Below the pieces are notes generated by a model. The model ran no database searches. It saw nothing but the letters and a program-made list of their open reading frames with translations, and was not told where the DNA came from. A DNA stretch of 47,182 nt, taken from the NCBI GenBank assembly GCA_903924405.1, contig CAIYBH010000015.1, positions 1-47,182 on the forward strand. The letters are read 5' to 3'. Below, piece after piece: positions 26,288 to 37,400 of this stretch; positions within the stretch are counted from its first letter, which is position 1; each line of letters begins with the position of its first letter. Both the position numbers and the translations under genes were made by a program. Source of the stretch: an uncultured Planctomycetaceae bacterium. Its GTDB lineage: Bacteria; Planctomycetota; Planctomycetia; Planctomycetales; Planctomycetaceae.

Positions 26288-27646
26288 TCAGGTCCGCAAA
26301 TCCTGAATCGCTGTGCGAAACCCGGAAATCTCATTTTCGGTGAGTTCCACCTTGCCGGTTTCGGCACTGATGCGAATTCCAGTGCGGTTTGCGGCCCCCC
26401 GCCGCTCCACAATCCTGTTCCCCGTGAATTTCAGGTCACGCACTTTTCCGACGATCTCAATGGCAACACCATCGTCGCCGCCGTTATTTTCGAGGACGTT
26501 GCGTTCCAGTACGTTGCGATTTGGCCAGAAATCGATGCCTCGGTCTTCCTGTCGAAACAGCACACCGTGCACACCACTGTTGCGAATCACATTATTTCGC
26601 ATCACGTTGTCGGTATCGTTGTGCCCAATAGATACACCATACAAGTGATTGCCATCAATCGTATTGTTTTCCGCCAGCCCGAATTTCACGCCCCAGCACC
26701 AGAATAATCCCTGACTGTTTCTTTCAAGACGATTGCCGAGAATTCGGGGGCGCTGAGATCCGGATCCAGGATGCAAACCAAGGTCCGCATGATCATGACT
26801 GTGACAGTCCTGAACAAGGACGTCGTGGCAAATCTGAAAACTAATGCCGTCACCGTTATTGTTGCGTGCTGTGACGCGACGAATGGAGTAGCGGTTGCAG
26901 TCCTGCAGAAAAATGCAGCCCCCGTAATTTCCGTCAAGGTGACCTGTCTGCCCACGATTTCCATCCAGTGTCAGATCTTCAATCGTGACGTCGGATGAGT
27001 TTTCACCAGTAAGCAGTGGATAGAGGTTTTCGCAGGTCGGTTTTCCTGACAGCCAGAGGTTTTCCCGGAGTCCATCGTTCAGGCGAAATCGATGACCGCT
27101 GCGAGCCACGAGGGTGCGTTTGATCACCGTGGCCGCTCCGTTATGCGGATTCGTTGCTCTCAGTACAACACCGTCCCCGAGTTGAAACCCCGAGCTCTCT
27201 TTGAGCGTTATCTCCTGATCATACCAGTCAGAATCCGCTGCCAGCATCGTCGATTGCGAGGCCGGTCGCGTCAGAATGGTGTCCGCTCCGCTGCCGATCA
27301 GTCGCGTTCGGGATGGAAGAACGACAGAATTCCGGAGCTGCCAGGTCCCGGGAAGCAGCCGAACCGTTCCTCCACCAAGCCTTGCCACACTATCTACGGC
27401 CGCCTGCAGCACGCGATCCGTGCGCCCCATCAAATCTCCGGAATCGGGTCCCACAGTGAGTGTGAGCATTTCGTCCCAGTCGGGCTGAAATCGCTCGTCG
27501 CCGTCCGTGGCTCGCGGATTGCGCACCTCCGGAGGCTGGGAGGATGCTGCTACACCTGTGGCCGCAGCGATCGCTGCGAGGGCACTGCCTGAAAGCTGTG
27601 TCAAAAAGCTTCGCCGCGGTCGTTGCCCAGCCCTGAATGGAGTCAT
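26288..27646 (-). CDS. Tat-exported right-handed beta-helix protein
   Basis: A 452-aa exported protein. A twin-arginine signal (PRRSFLTQ, RR at 11-12, then a hydrophobic Ala-rich stretch) occupies residues 1-36. From about 65 the sequence begins as many pectate-lyase-superfold proteins do (QAAVDSVARLGGGTVRLLPG), and residues 200-440 consist of beta-helix rungs with repeated N-x-I/V-x-x-N/G turns (NNNGDGISF, ENNTIDGN, RNNVIRNSGVHGV, LERNVLENN). Beta-helix proteins of this shape are mostly polysaccharide lyases, hydrolases or epimerases. I see no catalytic set that fixes the reaction, so the substrate is unknown. Transcribed away from hypC with 400 bp between. Confidence 0.85.
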   Translation of the reverse strand: MTPFRAGQRPRRSFLTQLSGSALAAIAAATGVAASSQPPEVRNPRATDGDERFQPDWDEMLTLTVGPDSGDLMGRTDRVLQAAVDSVARLGGGTVRLLPGTWQLRNSVVLPSRTRLIGSGADTILTRPASQSTMLAADSDWYDQEITLKESSGFQLGDGVVLRATNPHNGAATVIKRTLVARSGHRFRLNDGLRENLWLSGKPTCENLYPLLTGENSSDVTIEDLTLDGNRGQTGHLDGNYGGCIFLQDCNRYSIRRVTARNNNGDGISFQICHDVLVQDCHSHDHADLGLHPGSGSQRPRILGNRLERNSQGLFWCWGVKFGLAENNTIDGNHLYGVSIGHNDTDNVMRNNVIRNSGVHGVLFRQEDRGIDFWPNRNVLERNVLENNGGDDGVAIEIVGKVRDLKFTGNRIVERRGAANRTGIRISAETGKVELTENEISGFRTAIQDLRT

Positions 27647-28052
27647 GCGATTTCCCTTTTTGCATTACCTGCTGAATGCCGAATGCCCGCTTTGAACTTT
27701 GCCGTCACAGCATGCCTCGCGGTTTTGGAATTCTTTCGAAATCGCCCGCAGAACACCAGCCTGCACTGACTGCGACGTAACGCGGCGGCTGGAATGATGA
27801 ATCGATAGCACCATGGAAAATCAGGAACGTTTCTGCTTGATTTCAGAGACGTACAAGCATGCTTGCTTGCTGAATTCGCGGGATCAAATTCAGAGCGATC
27901 GTTTCGTCGGAGCGAAACGCGACGATGCGGCGGCACTGCAGCAGTAATTCCTCCGCATGCACAGGGCAGGGCTGCACACTCCTGGCAATGATTTGCTGCT
28001 TTTCAGTGCGGGGATTCTCAGTCACGTACGACAATCTGCTCAGATCGCAGCT
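27647..28052. other. Intergenic region with dispersed hairpin element copy A
   Basis: No gene seen. It contains the dispersed repeat at 27815-27925. The remaining open frames cross that repeat and have no recognisable product. Confidence 0.55.
27815..27925 (+). repeat. Dispersed hairpin element, copy A
   Basis: An approximately 110-bp element shared with the right end of the window. Common blocks in order are GGAAAATC, TGCTTGATT, TTGCTGAATTCGCG, AAAT-CAG, and the hairpin CGTTTCG-TCGGAG-CGAAACG (27900-27919) followed by CGAC. Confidence 0.75.
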
Positions 28053-28283
28053 TCAGTGGTCGCCAAATCGCTCGAGGTCTCGGAGCGTCTGTTGTGCCTC
28101 CGCTTCATTGAGTCGACAGATCGCCAGCCCGGCATGTACAACCACGTAGTCTCCTGGCTCTGCTTCCGGAACACAGGCCATCTGACACTCACGCTGGACA
28201 CCACCAAATTCCACCAGCGCGCGGCCAAAGATCGGATCGCGGTCCAGCCACTTCAGAAGCCTGCCCGGAACTCCCAGACACAT
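28053..28283 (-). CDS. hypC: HypC/HupF-family hydrogenase maturation chaperone
   Basis: A 76-aa protein starting MCLGVPGRLLKW, the HypC hallmark in which Cys2 ligates the Fe(CN)2CO centre carried to the large subunit of [NiFe]-hydrogenase. The central GDYVVVHAGLAI and C-terminal NEAEAQQTLRDL also fit. AGGAG is 8 bases before the ATG. Length is typical (70-90 aa). HypC normally works with HypD and sits in a hyp operon; here it is alone, between a beta-helix gene and metH, with no hydrogenase or other hyp gene in the window. Either the rest of the set lies elsewhere or the gene is a remnant or has another role. The family call is firm. Confidence 0.9.
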   Translation of the reverse strand: MCLGVPGRLLKWLDRDPIFGRALVEFGGVQRECQMACVPEAEPGDYVVVHAGLAICRLNEAEAQQTLRDLERFGDH

Positions 28284-28603
28284 GATGCCACTCCTGCCCC
28301 GATTGTGAATTCAGCATGCTGCCGGAAGTTGCTGCTCCCGAACACCCCGGCATACCCTGCAAAAGCCCGGCCTTTGTGAACCAGCCGTGCTAAGATCACA
28401 GACATCCAGAACTTCAGCATCCAACACCTGAAACGGATGGCACCAACGCATCAGGCCACCAACGAATCACGCAGCAAGCCTGCACGGCATCGAATGCAAA
28501 GTGTCCGTTATTTCAGGTGTCCTGTTCCGGCCTGACTGCAATCTTTTTCGACATTCACAAGTTTTGCCACGGGGGATAGCGATGCCAAAACGCCCATGAA
28601 GGC
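28284..28603. other. Intergenic region between metH and hypC
   Basis: 320 bases with no gene, repeat or terminator that I can support. It must hold the hypC promoter. Confidence 0.4.
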
Positions 28604-31600
28604 TCAGACCGAATACCCGAGATTAGGAGCGAGCCAGCGTTCCATCTCCGCGACAGACAGATGCATGCGCGCCGCGTAGTTCTCAACCTGATCCCGTGTA
28701 ACGCGATCGACACTGAAATAACGTGACTGCGGATGACTGAAATAGAGCCCGCACACGGACGCCGCCGGCCACATGGCATAACTGGAGGTCAACGTCATCT
28801 CGACATTCTTTTCGGCATCCAGCAGTTTCCAGAGAGCACCCTTCGGCAGGTGGTCGGGACATGAGGGATATCCAAACGCGGGTCGAATGCCTTTATACTC
28901 CTCGTCGATCAGCTGCTCGTTGGTCAGTGATTCCTGCCTGCCGTAGCCCCAGTCCTCACGGGCTTTTCGATGCAGGAATTCCGCAAAGGCCTCCGCGCAC
29001 CGGTCTGCGAGAGCTTTCACCATGATGGCCCGGTAGTCATCACCTTCCGCCTCAATCGACTTCGCGAGCTGATCGCAACCGTGCCCGGCCGTCACTGCGA
29101 ATGCTCCAAGGTAGTCGGCAATTCCGATCGGCGCGACATAGTCCGCGAGCGATCGGAAGTCCTTCTGTCCGACTCGTTCCCACTGCTGTCTGAGCATCGG
29201 GAATCGCATCAGTTCCTGACTCCTGGTTTCGTCGGTCCAGAGCACGATATCATCGCCATCTGAGTTCGCTGGCCAGAATCCATAGACAGCTTTTGCCGAC
29301 AGAGTTGGATTTTCGACCATCTGCGCGAGTTCTTTTCCGGCGTCTGCAAACAGTCGTCGTGCCTCTTCACCGACAACGGCATCGTCGAGAATTCGTGGGT
29401 ACTTTCCGGCCAGTTGCCACGAACTGAAGAATGGCGACCAGTCGATGTAGGGGACAAGTTCAGACAATGGCAAATTCTCGATGACCCGCAGTCCGAGGAA
29501 GTCTGGTTTGGGAGGTGTCCATGACGACCAGTCGGGGCTGAATCGTCGCGACAGCGCGACTTCATACGGAACCAAGGTCTGCTGCTGACGCTGCTCAAAC
29601 GAGGCACGCTGCTGATTCTGGGCCTGCAGATTGCGGGCGATGAAGTCGGACCGGCGATCCTGATCCAGCAGCGCTTCCACGACGCCGACAGAGAGTGAGG
29701 CATCACCAACGTGCACCACTGGCTGATTGTACACCGGAGCAATTTTGACAGCCGTGTGTTTCGCACTGGTTGTTGCTCCTCCGATCAACAGTGGAATTTT
29801 GAATTCCTGCTCTTTCATGGAGCGAGCAACGGTGATCATCTCCTCAAGTGACGGGGTGATCAATCCGCTGAGACCGATGATGTCCGCATTGTGCTTGCGG
29901 GCTTCTTCAAGGATGGTCTCGCAGGGCACCATGACCCCCAGATCGATCACCTTGAAGTTATTGCAGCGGAGCACGACAGCGACGATATTCTTGCCGATAT
30001 CGTGAACATCACCTTTCACTGTGGCGATCAGAAAGGTTCCGCGATGGCTTTCGGTTGCGGTTGCACCGGGGGCAGCCTGAGCAGCAGCGGCGAGGGCCAC
30101 GGCTTCGTCACGATTTCCGGAAAACAGTCCCCGGGAGTCAAAACGCTGCATCTCGCCGACCGCTTTGGCGGCCTTTTCCGCCTCCATAAATGGTTCCAGC
30201 CAGGCGACGGATTTCTTCATGACGCGAGCTGACTTCACCACCTGTGGCAGGAACATCTTGCCGGCACCGAAGAGTTCTCCGATGACGTTCATTCCGTCCA
30301 TCAGCGGGCCCTGAATGATGTCCAGTGGCCGCCCGTACTTCAGCCGTGCTTCTTCGGTGTCCTGATCGATAAAGTCGGTGATGCCTTTCAGCAGCGCGTG
30401 CTTCAGACGATCTTCCACGGATCCTTCGCGCCATTCGTCTGTTTTTTTGCGGCCTCCCTCTGCGCGACTTTTCACCTTCTCGGCAAATTCAATCAGTCGC
30501 TCTGTCGCATCAGGACGACGATTCAGCAGCACGTCTTCGATGTAAACCAACAGCTCTTTGTCGATTTCCTCATAGACTTCCAGTTGCTGTGGATTCACGA
30601 TGCCCATGTCGAGCCCGGCCTGAATCGCGTGATACAGGAACGCCGCATTCATGGCTTCCCGGACGACTTCGTTGCCGCGGAACGAGAAGGACACATTACT
30701 GACGCCGCCGGATGTCTTTGCCCCTGGGCATTCCTGTTTGATGCGACGCACGGCATCGATGAATTCCACGGCGTAATTCGCATGTTCTTCCATGCCGGTA
30801 CCGACCGTCAGGATATTGGCATCAAAGATGATGTCCTGCGGAGCAAATTCTGCCTTGTCGATCAGCAGGCGGTAGGCACGTTTGCAGATGCGAACTTTGT
30901 TTTCGCAGTCGGTGGCCTGTCCTGTTTCATCAAAGGCCATCACAATCGCTGCGGCCCCATAGCGGCGAATCAAACGTGCCTGCTGCAGGAACTTTTCTTC
31001 CCCTTCCTTCAGACTGATACTATTAACAATACTCTTGCCGTGACAGCATTTCAGACCGGCTTCGATGACGTTCCAGTCGGAACTGTCAATCATGACCGGA
31101 ACTTTGATGTTGTCGTCGTGAATCAGCCAGAGGAATTTCTCCATGCAGCGAGGCCCGTCGAGCAGACCTTCGTCCATATTCACGTCGATGACGTTGGCAC
31201 CGCCTTCAACCTGTTCGCGTGCAACGCTGATGGCCTCTTCGTACTTTTCTTCCCGAATCAGTCGGGCAAATTTTCGCGAACCAGTGACGTTCGTGCGTTC
31301 ACCGACGTTGAGGAACGAGGCCTCGGGACGCAGCGCGAGATAATCAAATCCGGAGTAGGTGGACCAGCCGTTTCCAGCCGGAATTTTTCTCGCGGGAAGT
31401 CCCTGCACAGCTTCGGTGACCTGGCGAATGTATTCCGGCGTCGTCCCGCAGCATCCTCCCACGATATTCAACAGGCCGGACTTCGCAGCGTTGTGCAGGA
31501 GCCCGGCAAATTCGCCGGCACTGCTGTCAAAGCCTCCCATTCCGTCGGGCATCCCGGCGTTGGGATAGCAGCTGACGTACGTCGTGGCCATCGCTGACAA

Positions 31601-32371
31601 TGTCTCGAGATACGGTTTCATCTGCTTGGGCCCGAGCGCGCAGTTGAAGCCCACGCTCAGCGCCGGAAAATGCTCAATCGATGTGTAGAAGGCTTCGACC
31701 GACTGTCCCAGCAGAGTCACACCGCCGGCGAAGACGGTCCCGGAAATCATGACCGGCAGTTCGCGTCCCAGCTGTTCAAAGACCTGGCGGATTGCGAAGA
31801 GGCAGGCCTTCATGTTGAGCGTGTCGAAGCTGGTTTCCGGCAACAGAATATCGCAGCCGCCATCCATCAGCCCCCGCACCTGCTCCGCATAGGATTCGAC
31901 CATCTGATCGAAGGTAAACGGACGGGTTCCCGGCTTGTCCGCATTCATGGACAGCTGGATTTTTGTGGGGCCGATGCTTCCGGCCACGTAACGCGGCTTG
32001 CGGGTATTTCTGGCGGTTTCCTTGTCGGCAACAGCGCGAGCCAGTTCTGCGCCCGTGCGATTGATTTCATAGGTCAGATGTGACAGATGAAATTCTTCCA
32101 GCGAAACCAGATTGGCATTGAAGGTATCGGTTTCGATGATGTCAGCACCTGCGTCCAGGTACCGCTGGTGAATCCCCGAGATCATCTGTGGCTGTGTCAG
32201 AACCAGCAGGTCGGTGGCGTTCTTCACATCAATCGGATGATTCTTCAGACGCTCACCGCGATAAAATGCCTCATCCGGGTTTTCGGACATAATGAGCGCG
32301 CCCATCGAGCCGTCAATCACAAGGATGCGTTCATTCAGCAGTTCACGAATGTCGGGGCGAGAAATGGTCAT
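28604..32371 (-). CDS. metH: Cobalamin-dependent methionine synthase
   Basis: A 1255-aa four-module enzyme that methylates homocysteine to methionine using methyltetrahydrofolate and B12. Module 1 begins [16 protein letters not shown], with the zinc-binding [11 protein letters not shown] near residues 305-315. Module 2 (folate) starts [19 protein letters not shown]. Module 3 (cobalamin) has [10 protein letters not shown] near residue 790, supplying the cobalt-ligating His, and DLGVMVP. Module 4 is the SAM-dependent reactivation domain, ending with [12 protein letters not shown] and a conserved [17 protein letters not shown] region. The frame opens at 32548, but the family start is at ATG 32371. 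Length is close to E. coli MetH (1227). Works with AhcY, encoded at 11620-12948, in the SAM cycle. Confidence 0.97.
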   Translation of the reverse strand: MTISRPDIRELLNERILVIDGSMGALIMSENPDEAFYRGERLKNHPIDVKNATDLLVLTQPQMISGIHQRYLDAGADIIETDTFNANLVSLEEFHLSHLTYEINRTGAELARAVADKETARNTRKPRYVAGSIGPTKIQLSMNADKPGTRPFTFDQMVESYAEQVRGLMDGGCDILLPETSFDTLNMKACLFAIRQVFEQLGRELPVMISGTVFAGGVTLLGQSVEAFYTSIEHFPALSVGFNCALGPKQMKPYLETLSAMATTYVSCYPNAGMPDGMGGFDSSAGEFAGLLHNAAKSGLLNIVGGCCGTTPEYIRQVTEAVQGLPARKIPAGNGWSTYSGFDYLALRPEASFLNVGERTNVTGSRKFARLIREEKYEEAISVAREQVEGGANVIDVNMDEGLLDGPRCMEKFLWLIHDDNIKVPVMIDSSDWNVIEAGLKCCHGKSIVNSISLKEGEEKFLQQARLIRRYGAAAIVMAFDETGQATDCENKVRICKRAYRLLIDKAEFAPQDIIFDANILTVGTGMEEHANYAVEFIDAVRRIKQECPGAKTSGGVSNVSFSFRGNEVVREAMNAAFLYHAIQAGLDMGIVNPQQLEVYEEIDKELLVYIEDVLLNRRPDATERLIEFAEKVKSRAEGGRKKTDEWREGSVEDRLKHALLKGITDFIDQDTEEARLKYGRPLDIIQGPLMDGMNVIGELFGAGKMFLPQVVKSARVMKKSVAWLEPFMEAEKAAKAVGEMQRFDSRGLFSGNRDEAVALAAAAQAAPGATATESHRGTFLIATVKGDVHDIGKNIVAVVLRCNNFKVIDLGVMVPCETILEEARKHNADIIGLSGLITPSLEEMITVARSMKEQEFKIPLLIGGATTSAKHTAVKIAPVYNQPVVHVGDASLSVGVVEALLDQDRRSDFIARNLQAQNQQRASFEQRQQQTLVPYEVALSRRFSPDWSSWTPPKPDFLGLRVIENLPLSELVPYIDWSPFFSSWQLAGKYPRILDDAVVGEEARRLFADAGKELAQMVENPTLSAKAVYGFWPANSDGDDIVLWTDETRSQELMRFPMLRQQWERVGQKDFRSLADYVAPIGIADYLGAFAVTAGHGCDQLAKSIEAEGDDYRAIMVKALADRCAEAFAEFLHRKAREDWGYGRQESLTNEQLIDEEYKGIRPAFGYPSCPDHLPKGALWKLLDAEKNVEMTLTSSYAMWPAASVCGLYFSHPQSRYFSVDRVTRDQVENYAARMHLSVAEMERWLAPNLGYSV

Positions 32372-32919
32372 GAAGGTCTTCGGCTTCTGGTTGTTCTGAA
32401 AAGTTAGCAGGCGGGCGATCTGAAAAATCCTGTGGCCAGTCAGGCGCTTCGATTTCAGCGGGCGCCGGGCTGAACGTTCTCGACGGACTGCGGCACGGTG
32501 CTGGCCCCTATCGCAGGGCGGCCCCTGCGGTCGGCGACTTCCGATCATCCCCTACCGCCGATTGTACGGCAGACGCAAGCAGACATAAAGCGGCCGCACC
32601 GTTCTCAGCAGATTTTCGCAACGGTTGACCGTTTTTCGTTCCGCACCAATTCGCTCGGAAGCGTCGTTAAATTCATCGCTTTTCCACCCGGATCACGTGA
32701 CGTCGCCTTCTGAGCAGATGTGTGTTCGTGCAGGTTCTGTCGATTTTTCCAAATCACAGGCTGGTTGCCATCTGCCAGCAGTGCAGCGGCGGACGCCCCG
32801 GTTTCCAGCCAATTCAGGGATCGGAGGGGACGCATCGATTGAACTCCAGCGAACGGAATACCAGAATCGGGGCTGCACCACGATTTCCGATTCCCCACTT
32901 CCTGCCGGAGCCCCGCCCA
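32372..32919. other. Divergent intergenic region between metH and the DUF1080 gene
   Basis: 548 bases without a gene. On the metH side there is a 7-bp hairpin with a 4-base loop at 32512-32529 (CGCAGGG/CCCTGCG). I looked for a cobalamin or SAM riboswitch upstream of metH and did not find a recognisable core. Confidence 0.45.
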
Positions 32920-34341
32920 ATGATCGTGCGTTTTTCAAGCCTGCTGACCATGGCCACTGCCCTCGCGTTCTGCGCGGGGCATCAACAATCCGTTCACGCT
33001 GATGTTGGCGTGGGGGCCCGCCCGATCGAAGGTGCCGAGTTACTGATGGACGGTTCCAGGGAGATGCTGGACCTGAAGTGGACCTATTGGCAGGGCCCCG
33101 GGTTTAAATCGTCACTGCCCGTCAAATGGAAAATCGTGGACGATCCGGTCGACGGCGGGACCGTTGTGATGACGGATGATCCAGCTGCGGCGGGAGGTCG
33201 CTTCGGAGCTGCAGATCTGGTGACTCGTGCCGAGTATCGTGACTTTCGCCTGCACGTTGAATTTCTGATCATGAACCCCGGTGGGAACAGCGGCGTTTAT
33301 CTGCAGAATCGGCATGAGATTCAGGTGCTGGATGGCGATCCGACATCGCATGGCATGGGAGCGGTGATCAACGAGAGCGAGTCCCCTTACTACGCCTACA
33401 ACGGCCGTGGCAGCTGGAATGCCTACGACATTGTCTATCGAGCTGCTCGCTTTCAGGACGGCAAACGCACTGAGAAGGCTCGTCTGACAATGTATTTCAA
33501 CGGGCAGAAGGTGCACCGAAATTTCGACGTGAATCAGGTTTGGGGCGGACCAAACTCCGGAATTGATGGTGGCAATGATGACGGCAAGGGAATCACAGAT
33601 ACTCCCGGAGGAATCAAACTGCAGTGTGAAGGCCACGATGTGCGTTACAGAAATATCTGGATCCGGGAACTGCAGCTGCAGACGGCGGATACCGATTTCA
33701 ATGAACCACCAGCCGTAGTGTCACTGCTGCCAGAATCAGAATCGGTGAAATCGCTGTTCAACGGCCGTGACCTGACGGGATGGTCGGGAGATGACACGCG
33801 ATGGTCAGTCAAAGACGGGATGATTCGCGGTGCCAACGAAGATGCCGTCCCCAGCAGCACCTATCTGTTCACAAAAGATAAGTACCGAAACTTCCGGTTG
33901 CTGCTGGAGGTCAGGCAGACCATGAGTGACCGGCATTCCACGATGCACTCCGCCGTGGCTGCACTTGGCGAACAGTTCACCGATGCCGGTGACAACCGCT
34001 TTGGATTTCGTGGTCCGCTCCTGATGTTCTGTCATGACTGGGGCATCTGGGATGCGCATCGTCGCAATCGCGTTGTCCCCGGCGGCGACGGTGGCAGCAT
34101 CGAAAAGAAGGGTGAGTGGAATCAGATTGAGATTCTGGTGGTGGGTGAGCGAATTCGATTCGCTGCGAACCAACGAGAGATCTTCGATTTCACCGATCAG
34201 GCTGACATGCTTCAGGCCAGCCCGATCGGATTGCAGTTGCACAGCAATGGTCAGCCGCAGGAATTTCATTTTCGGAACCTGCTGATTTCGGAAAACCCGA
34301 CTTCGGACCTGGTGACCGTTCCGGCAGCGGAACCAAAGTAG
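32920..34341 (+). CDS. Secreted protein with tandem DUF1080 (3-keto-disaccharide hydrolase) domains
   Basis: A 473-aa exported protein. The signal peptide is MIVRFSSLLTMATALAF, probably cleaved near residue 26. Two concanavalin-like DUF1080 domains follow: one around residues 35-235 (typical FRLHVEFLIMNPGGNSGVYL and NAYDIVYRA blocks), and one from about 265 starting SLFNGRDLTGW with YRNFRLLLEVR. DUF1080 members include periplasmic 3-keto-glycoside hydrolases that act after sugar oxidation, and others with only glycan-binding roles. GGAG is 9 bases before the ATG. It sits directly upstream of the cytochrome-containing gene on the same strand (112 bp), a common planctomycete pairing that suggests coupled oxidation and cleavage of sugars. 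Confidence 0.88.
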   Translation: MIVRFSSLLTMATALAFCAGHQQSVHADVGVGARPIEGAELLMDGSREMLDLKWTYWQGPGFKSSLPVKWKIVDDPVDGGTVVMTDDPAAAGGRFGAADLVTRAEYRDFRLHVEFLIMNPGGNSGVYLQNRHEIQVLDGDPTSHGMGAVINESESPYYAYNGRGSWNAYDIVYRAARFQDGKRTEKARLTMYFNGQKVHRNFDVNQVWGGPNSGIDGGNDDGKGITDTPGGIKLQCEGHDVRYRNIWIRELQLQTADTDFNEPPAVVSLLPESESVKSLFNGRDLTGWSGDDTRWSVKDGMIRGANEDAVPSSTYLFTKDKYRNFRLLLEVRQTMSDRHSTMHSAVAALGEQFTDAGDNRFGFRGPLLMFCHDWGIWDAHRRNRVVPGGDGGSIEKKGEWNQIEILVVGERIRFAANQREIFDFTDQADMLQASPIGLQLHSNGQPQEFHFRNLLISENPTSDLVTVPAAEPK

Positions 34342-34453
34342 ATTCTGTGGTGACGATCAACGGCGGTGAGTGGCATATGCTGCCATGGCCGCCTGGTCGC
34401 CCCTGATGTCTTTTGTTCAGTCTGTCATCGCAACCCTCTGGATTGAGTCTCTC

Positions 34454-37400
34454 ATGCGAACTTGTTTGCTGGCCACAGCCATACTGATGCTGCTGACTCC
34501 GCAATTCTCCGATTCCCGGGTCATGGGACAAACGCTGGAGGAAACGCTGAAATCGGTGTCGGCAGCACAGCTTGCCGAGGAAGCACGACAGTCCGGAGAC
34601 GCGGTCCGTGGAGCCATTGTGTTCCATCAGCAACGCATGCAGTGCGCAGGGTGCCATGCAACGGCAACCGGCAGCGCCATGTTGCCCGGGCCGAATCTGG
34701 CCTCGCTGGCCCAGCCGATGTCGGACGCAGGTCTGGTCGAATCAGTACTCGAGCCATCCAAAGTGATCCGCCGGGGATTTGAAACGACAGTGCTGCTGAA
34801 GAGCGATGGGACCACGCTGATCGGACTTCTGGCCGAGAAGACGGACAAGCAGGTGACTTTGAGGGACCCAAAGCGTCCCGGAGAAATGCTGAGCGTTTCG
34901 ATGGAGGAGATCGAGGAGATCACGACCAGTGATGTGTCGCTGATGCCCGCCGGACAGGTCAATCAGCTCAGCAGCCGCCAGCAGTTTGCCGACCTGATCC
35001 GTTACCTGATGGAAATCCGTGATGGTGGTCCGGAGCGAGCCAGGCAATTGCAGCCTTCCCCGTCTCTGCTGACGGTTCAGATTCCGGAGTACGAAAAGGA
35101 TATCGACCATGCGGGATTCCTGCGTAATTCTGATGACGAGTCTTTTCGAAGGGGAGAGGCGCTGTACCAGCGAGTCTGTCGTAATTGTCACGGGACGAAG
35201 GACGAGCCCGGATCACTGCCGACATCGCTGCGATTTGCCGAGGGTCGATTTCGAAGCGGTAGCGACCCATTCACGATGTATCAGACGCTGACACACGGAT
35301 TCGGGTTGATGGCGGCCCAGACATGGATGGTGCCTTCGCAGAAATATGATGTCATCCTTTACATTCGTGAAACATTCCTGCGACCTCACAATCCAACTCA
35401 ATGGACAGAGATCACGGAGTCTTATCTCGCCGGCCTGCCAAAAGGCGAATCACGGGGGCCCGCGCCGGGGACCATACAGCCGTGGAGTGCCATGGACTAT
35501 GGACCATCGCTGACGCATTCCTGGGAAATTCCCGGTGACTCGCTGAATATCGCTCAGAAAGGCATCGCTATCCGACTGGATTCCGGGGCTGGTGGCGTCT
35601 CGCGGGGACGTCACTGGATGATTTTTGATACAGACACACTGCGGATGGCGGCGGCATGGAGTTCGCCGGAAAAACAGGATCCCGAGCGGAATTTTGTTGA
35701 CTGGCGGGGAATTCAGTTCAACGGCGAACATCAGATTCATCCGCGCATCACCGGAGTTGTCACGGCGGCAAACCCCAACGGGCCGGGCTGGGCCGATCCG
35801 AACACGGGCATGTTCCCTGATGATCAGCGGGTGCTGGGACGTGACGGCCGCCGCTATGGTCCGCTGCCCCGCAACTGGGGGCGGTTCCGAGGTCAGTACC
35901 ATTTCAGAAACCAGGTCGTGTTATCCTATGAGATCGGAGGAACGGCCATTCTGGAACTCCCCGGCATGGCCGAGCAGAGCGCAGACGTCGCGGCCCCGAT
36001 CTTTACGCGAACACTCAACATAGGACCACGCACTCAGGATCTGCTGCTGCAGGTTTGCCAACAATCGCATGCGGAGTTAATCGACATCCGGACGGATATG
36101 GCCGTTGCCGCCGGCTCTGCTCCCGTGATGTTTGGTGTCCCGCAGACCGCAACGGAATCGCGCACTCCGGGAATGCCCCTGAAATTTGACGGCTCCTCGT
36201 TTGTCGAACTGACAGATGCCTCCGAACTGAATATGACCAGTCAGGATTTCACGATCACGGCACGATTGAAAACGAACGCCAACGGAACGATCTTTTCACT
36301 CGCTCGTGCCGCAGATAAGTGGAGTCCCGATGGTCAGACGTTTTTCATCCGCGGCGGACACCTCGGGTTCGACATTGGCTGGGTAGGCGCCGTAACGTCG
36401 CGTCGTAAAGTCAACGACGGTGAATGGCATACCGTAGCTGTCACATGGCAGCATCGCTCGAAGAAACTGCAGTTGTGGATCGACGGACGGCCGGATGGGG
36501 AAGGAGTCCTGTCGGCAGGAAGTCGCCCGGAAAATGCGATTGCTCGTATTGGCTTCACAACACCGGATTTTCCACAACCGGAATCACATTTTTCCGGGGA
36601 CCTGCAGAATGTGCGTTTCTTCCAGCGTGCGTTGACCAGAGAACTGCAGAACGAAGACGCTTTAGCCCAGGTAGATGACGGGCTTCGCGGGCACTGGGAG
36701 CTTTCGAAAGCAACGGGAGACTCGGTCGCGGACTCGTCTCAACACCTGGCACCGGCCCTGATTCGCCGAGGTGAGTCTCGTCGTCTGGTCACGGCCCCGG
36801 TTGTTGCGGGTTTAGTGCCCGGGATTCCGGAGACAGAATGGGTCGTGCAGGAAGATCGACTTTGCCTGCGGATTCCAGCGGGCCCGAATCCGCTCAGAAC
36901 GACTCTCTGGATCACGTCGCGGGCAGACCGGACAACACCCGTGTCGCTTCCGGTTCTTCCGGCTGCCGGCGCAGATCTTCAGGAATACACGCGTGGCGGT
37001 CCGGCGGCGTGGGATCAAACCCTGACGACCCGCGTCATGCCGATGAGCGAACAGGGAGCATTTGCGGCGGACCTGCTGACGGCTCCCGAAGTCAACCCGT
37101 GGCTTGCACAGCTGCGGTTCACCGGGCTGGACTTTTTCTCAGATGGCCGTATGGCAGCCTGCACGTGGGATGGCGATGTCTGGGTCATTTCGGGACTCCC
37201 GAATGAGCCGGAACTAAAGTGGCGACGGATTGCATCCGGGCTTTACCAGCCGCTCGGCCTGAAGATTCTCGCCGACACTATTTATCTGACCTGCCGCGAT
37301 CAACTGGCGGTACTGCGAGATCTGAATGGAGATGGCGCCACGGACTTTGTGGAATGCCTGAACAACGATCATCAGGTCACCGAGCATTTTCATGAGTTCG

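Noticed and set aside
30398..31597. 399-aa plus-strand frame
   Set aside because: Antisense of metH; shadow frame.
32372..32700. Cobalamin or SAM riboswitch upstream of metH
   Set aside because: Neither the B12-box core nor a SAM-binding core could be found; only a single short GC-rich hairpin is visible.
34370..34453. Upstream GTG/ATG starts for the cytochrome-LamG-propeller gene
   Set aside because: The extra N-terminal residues would bury the signal peptide; ATG 34454 gives a clean one.
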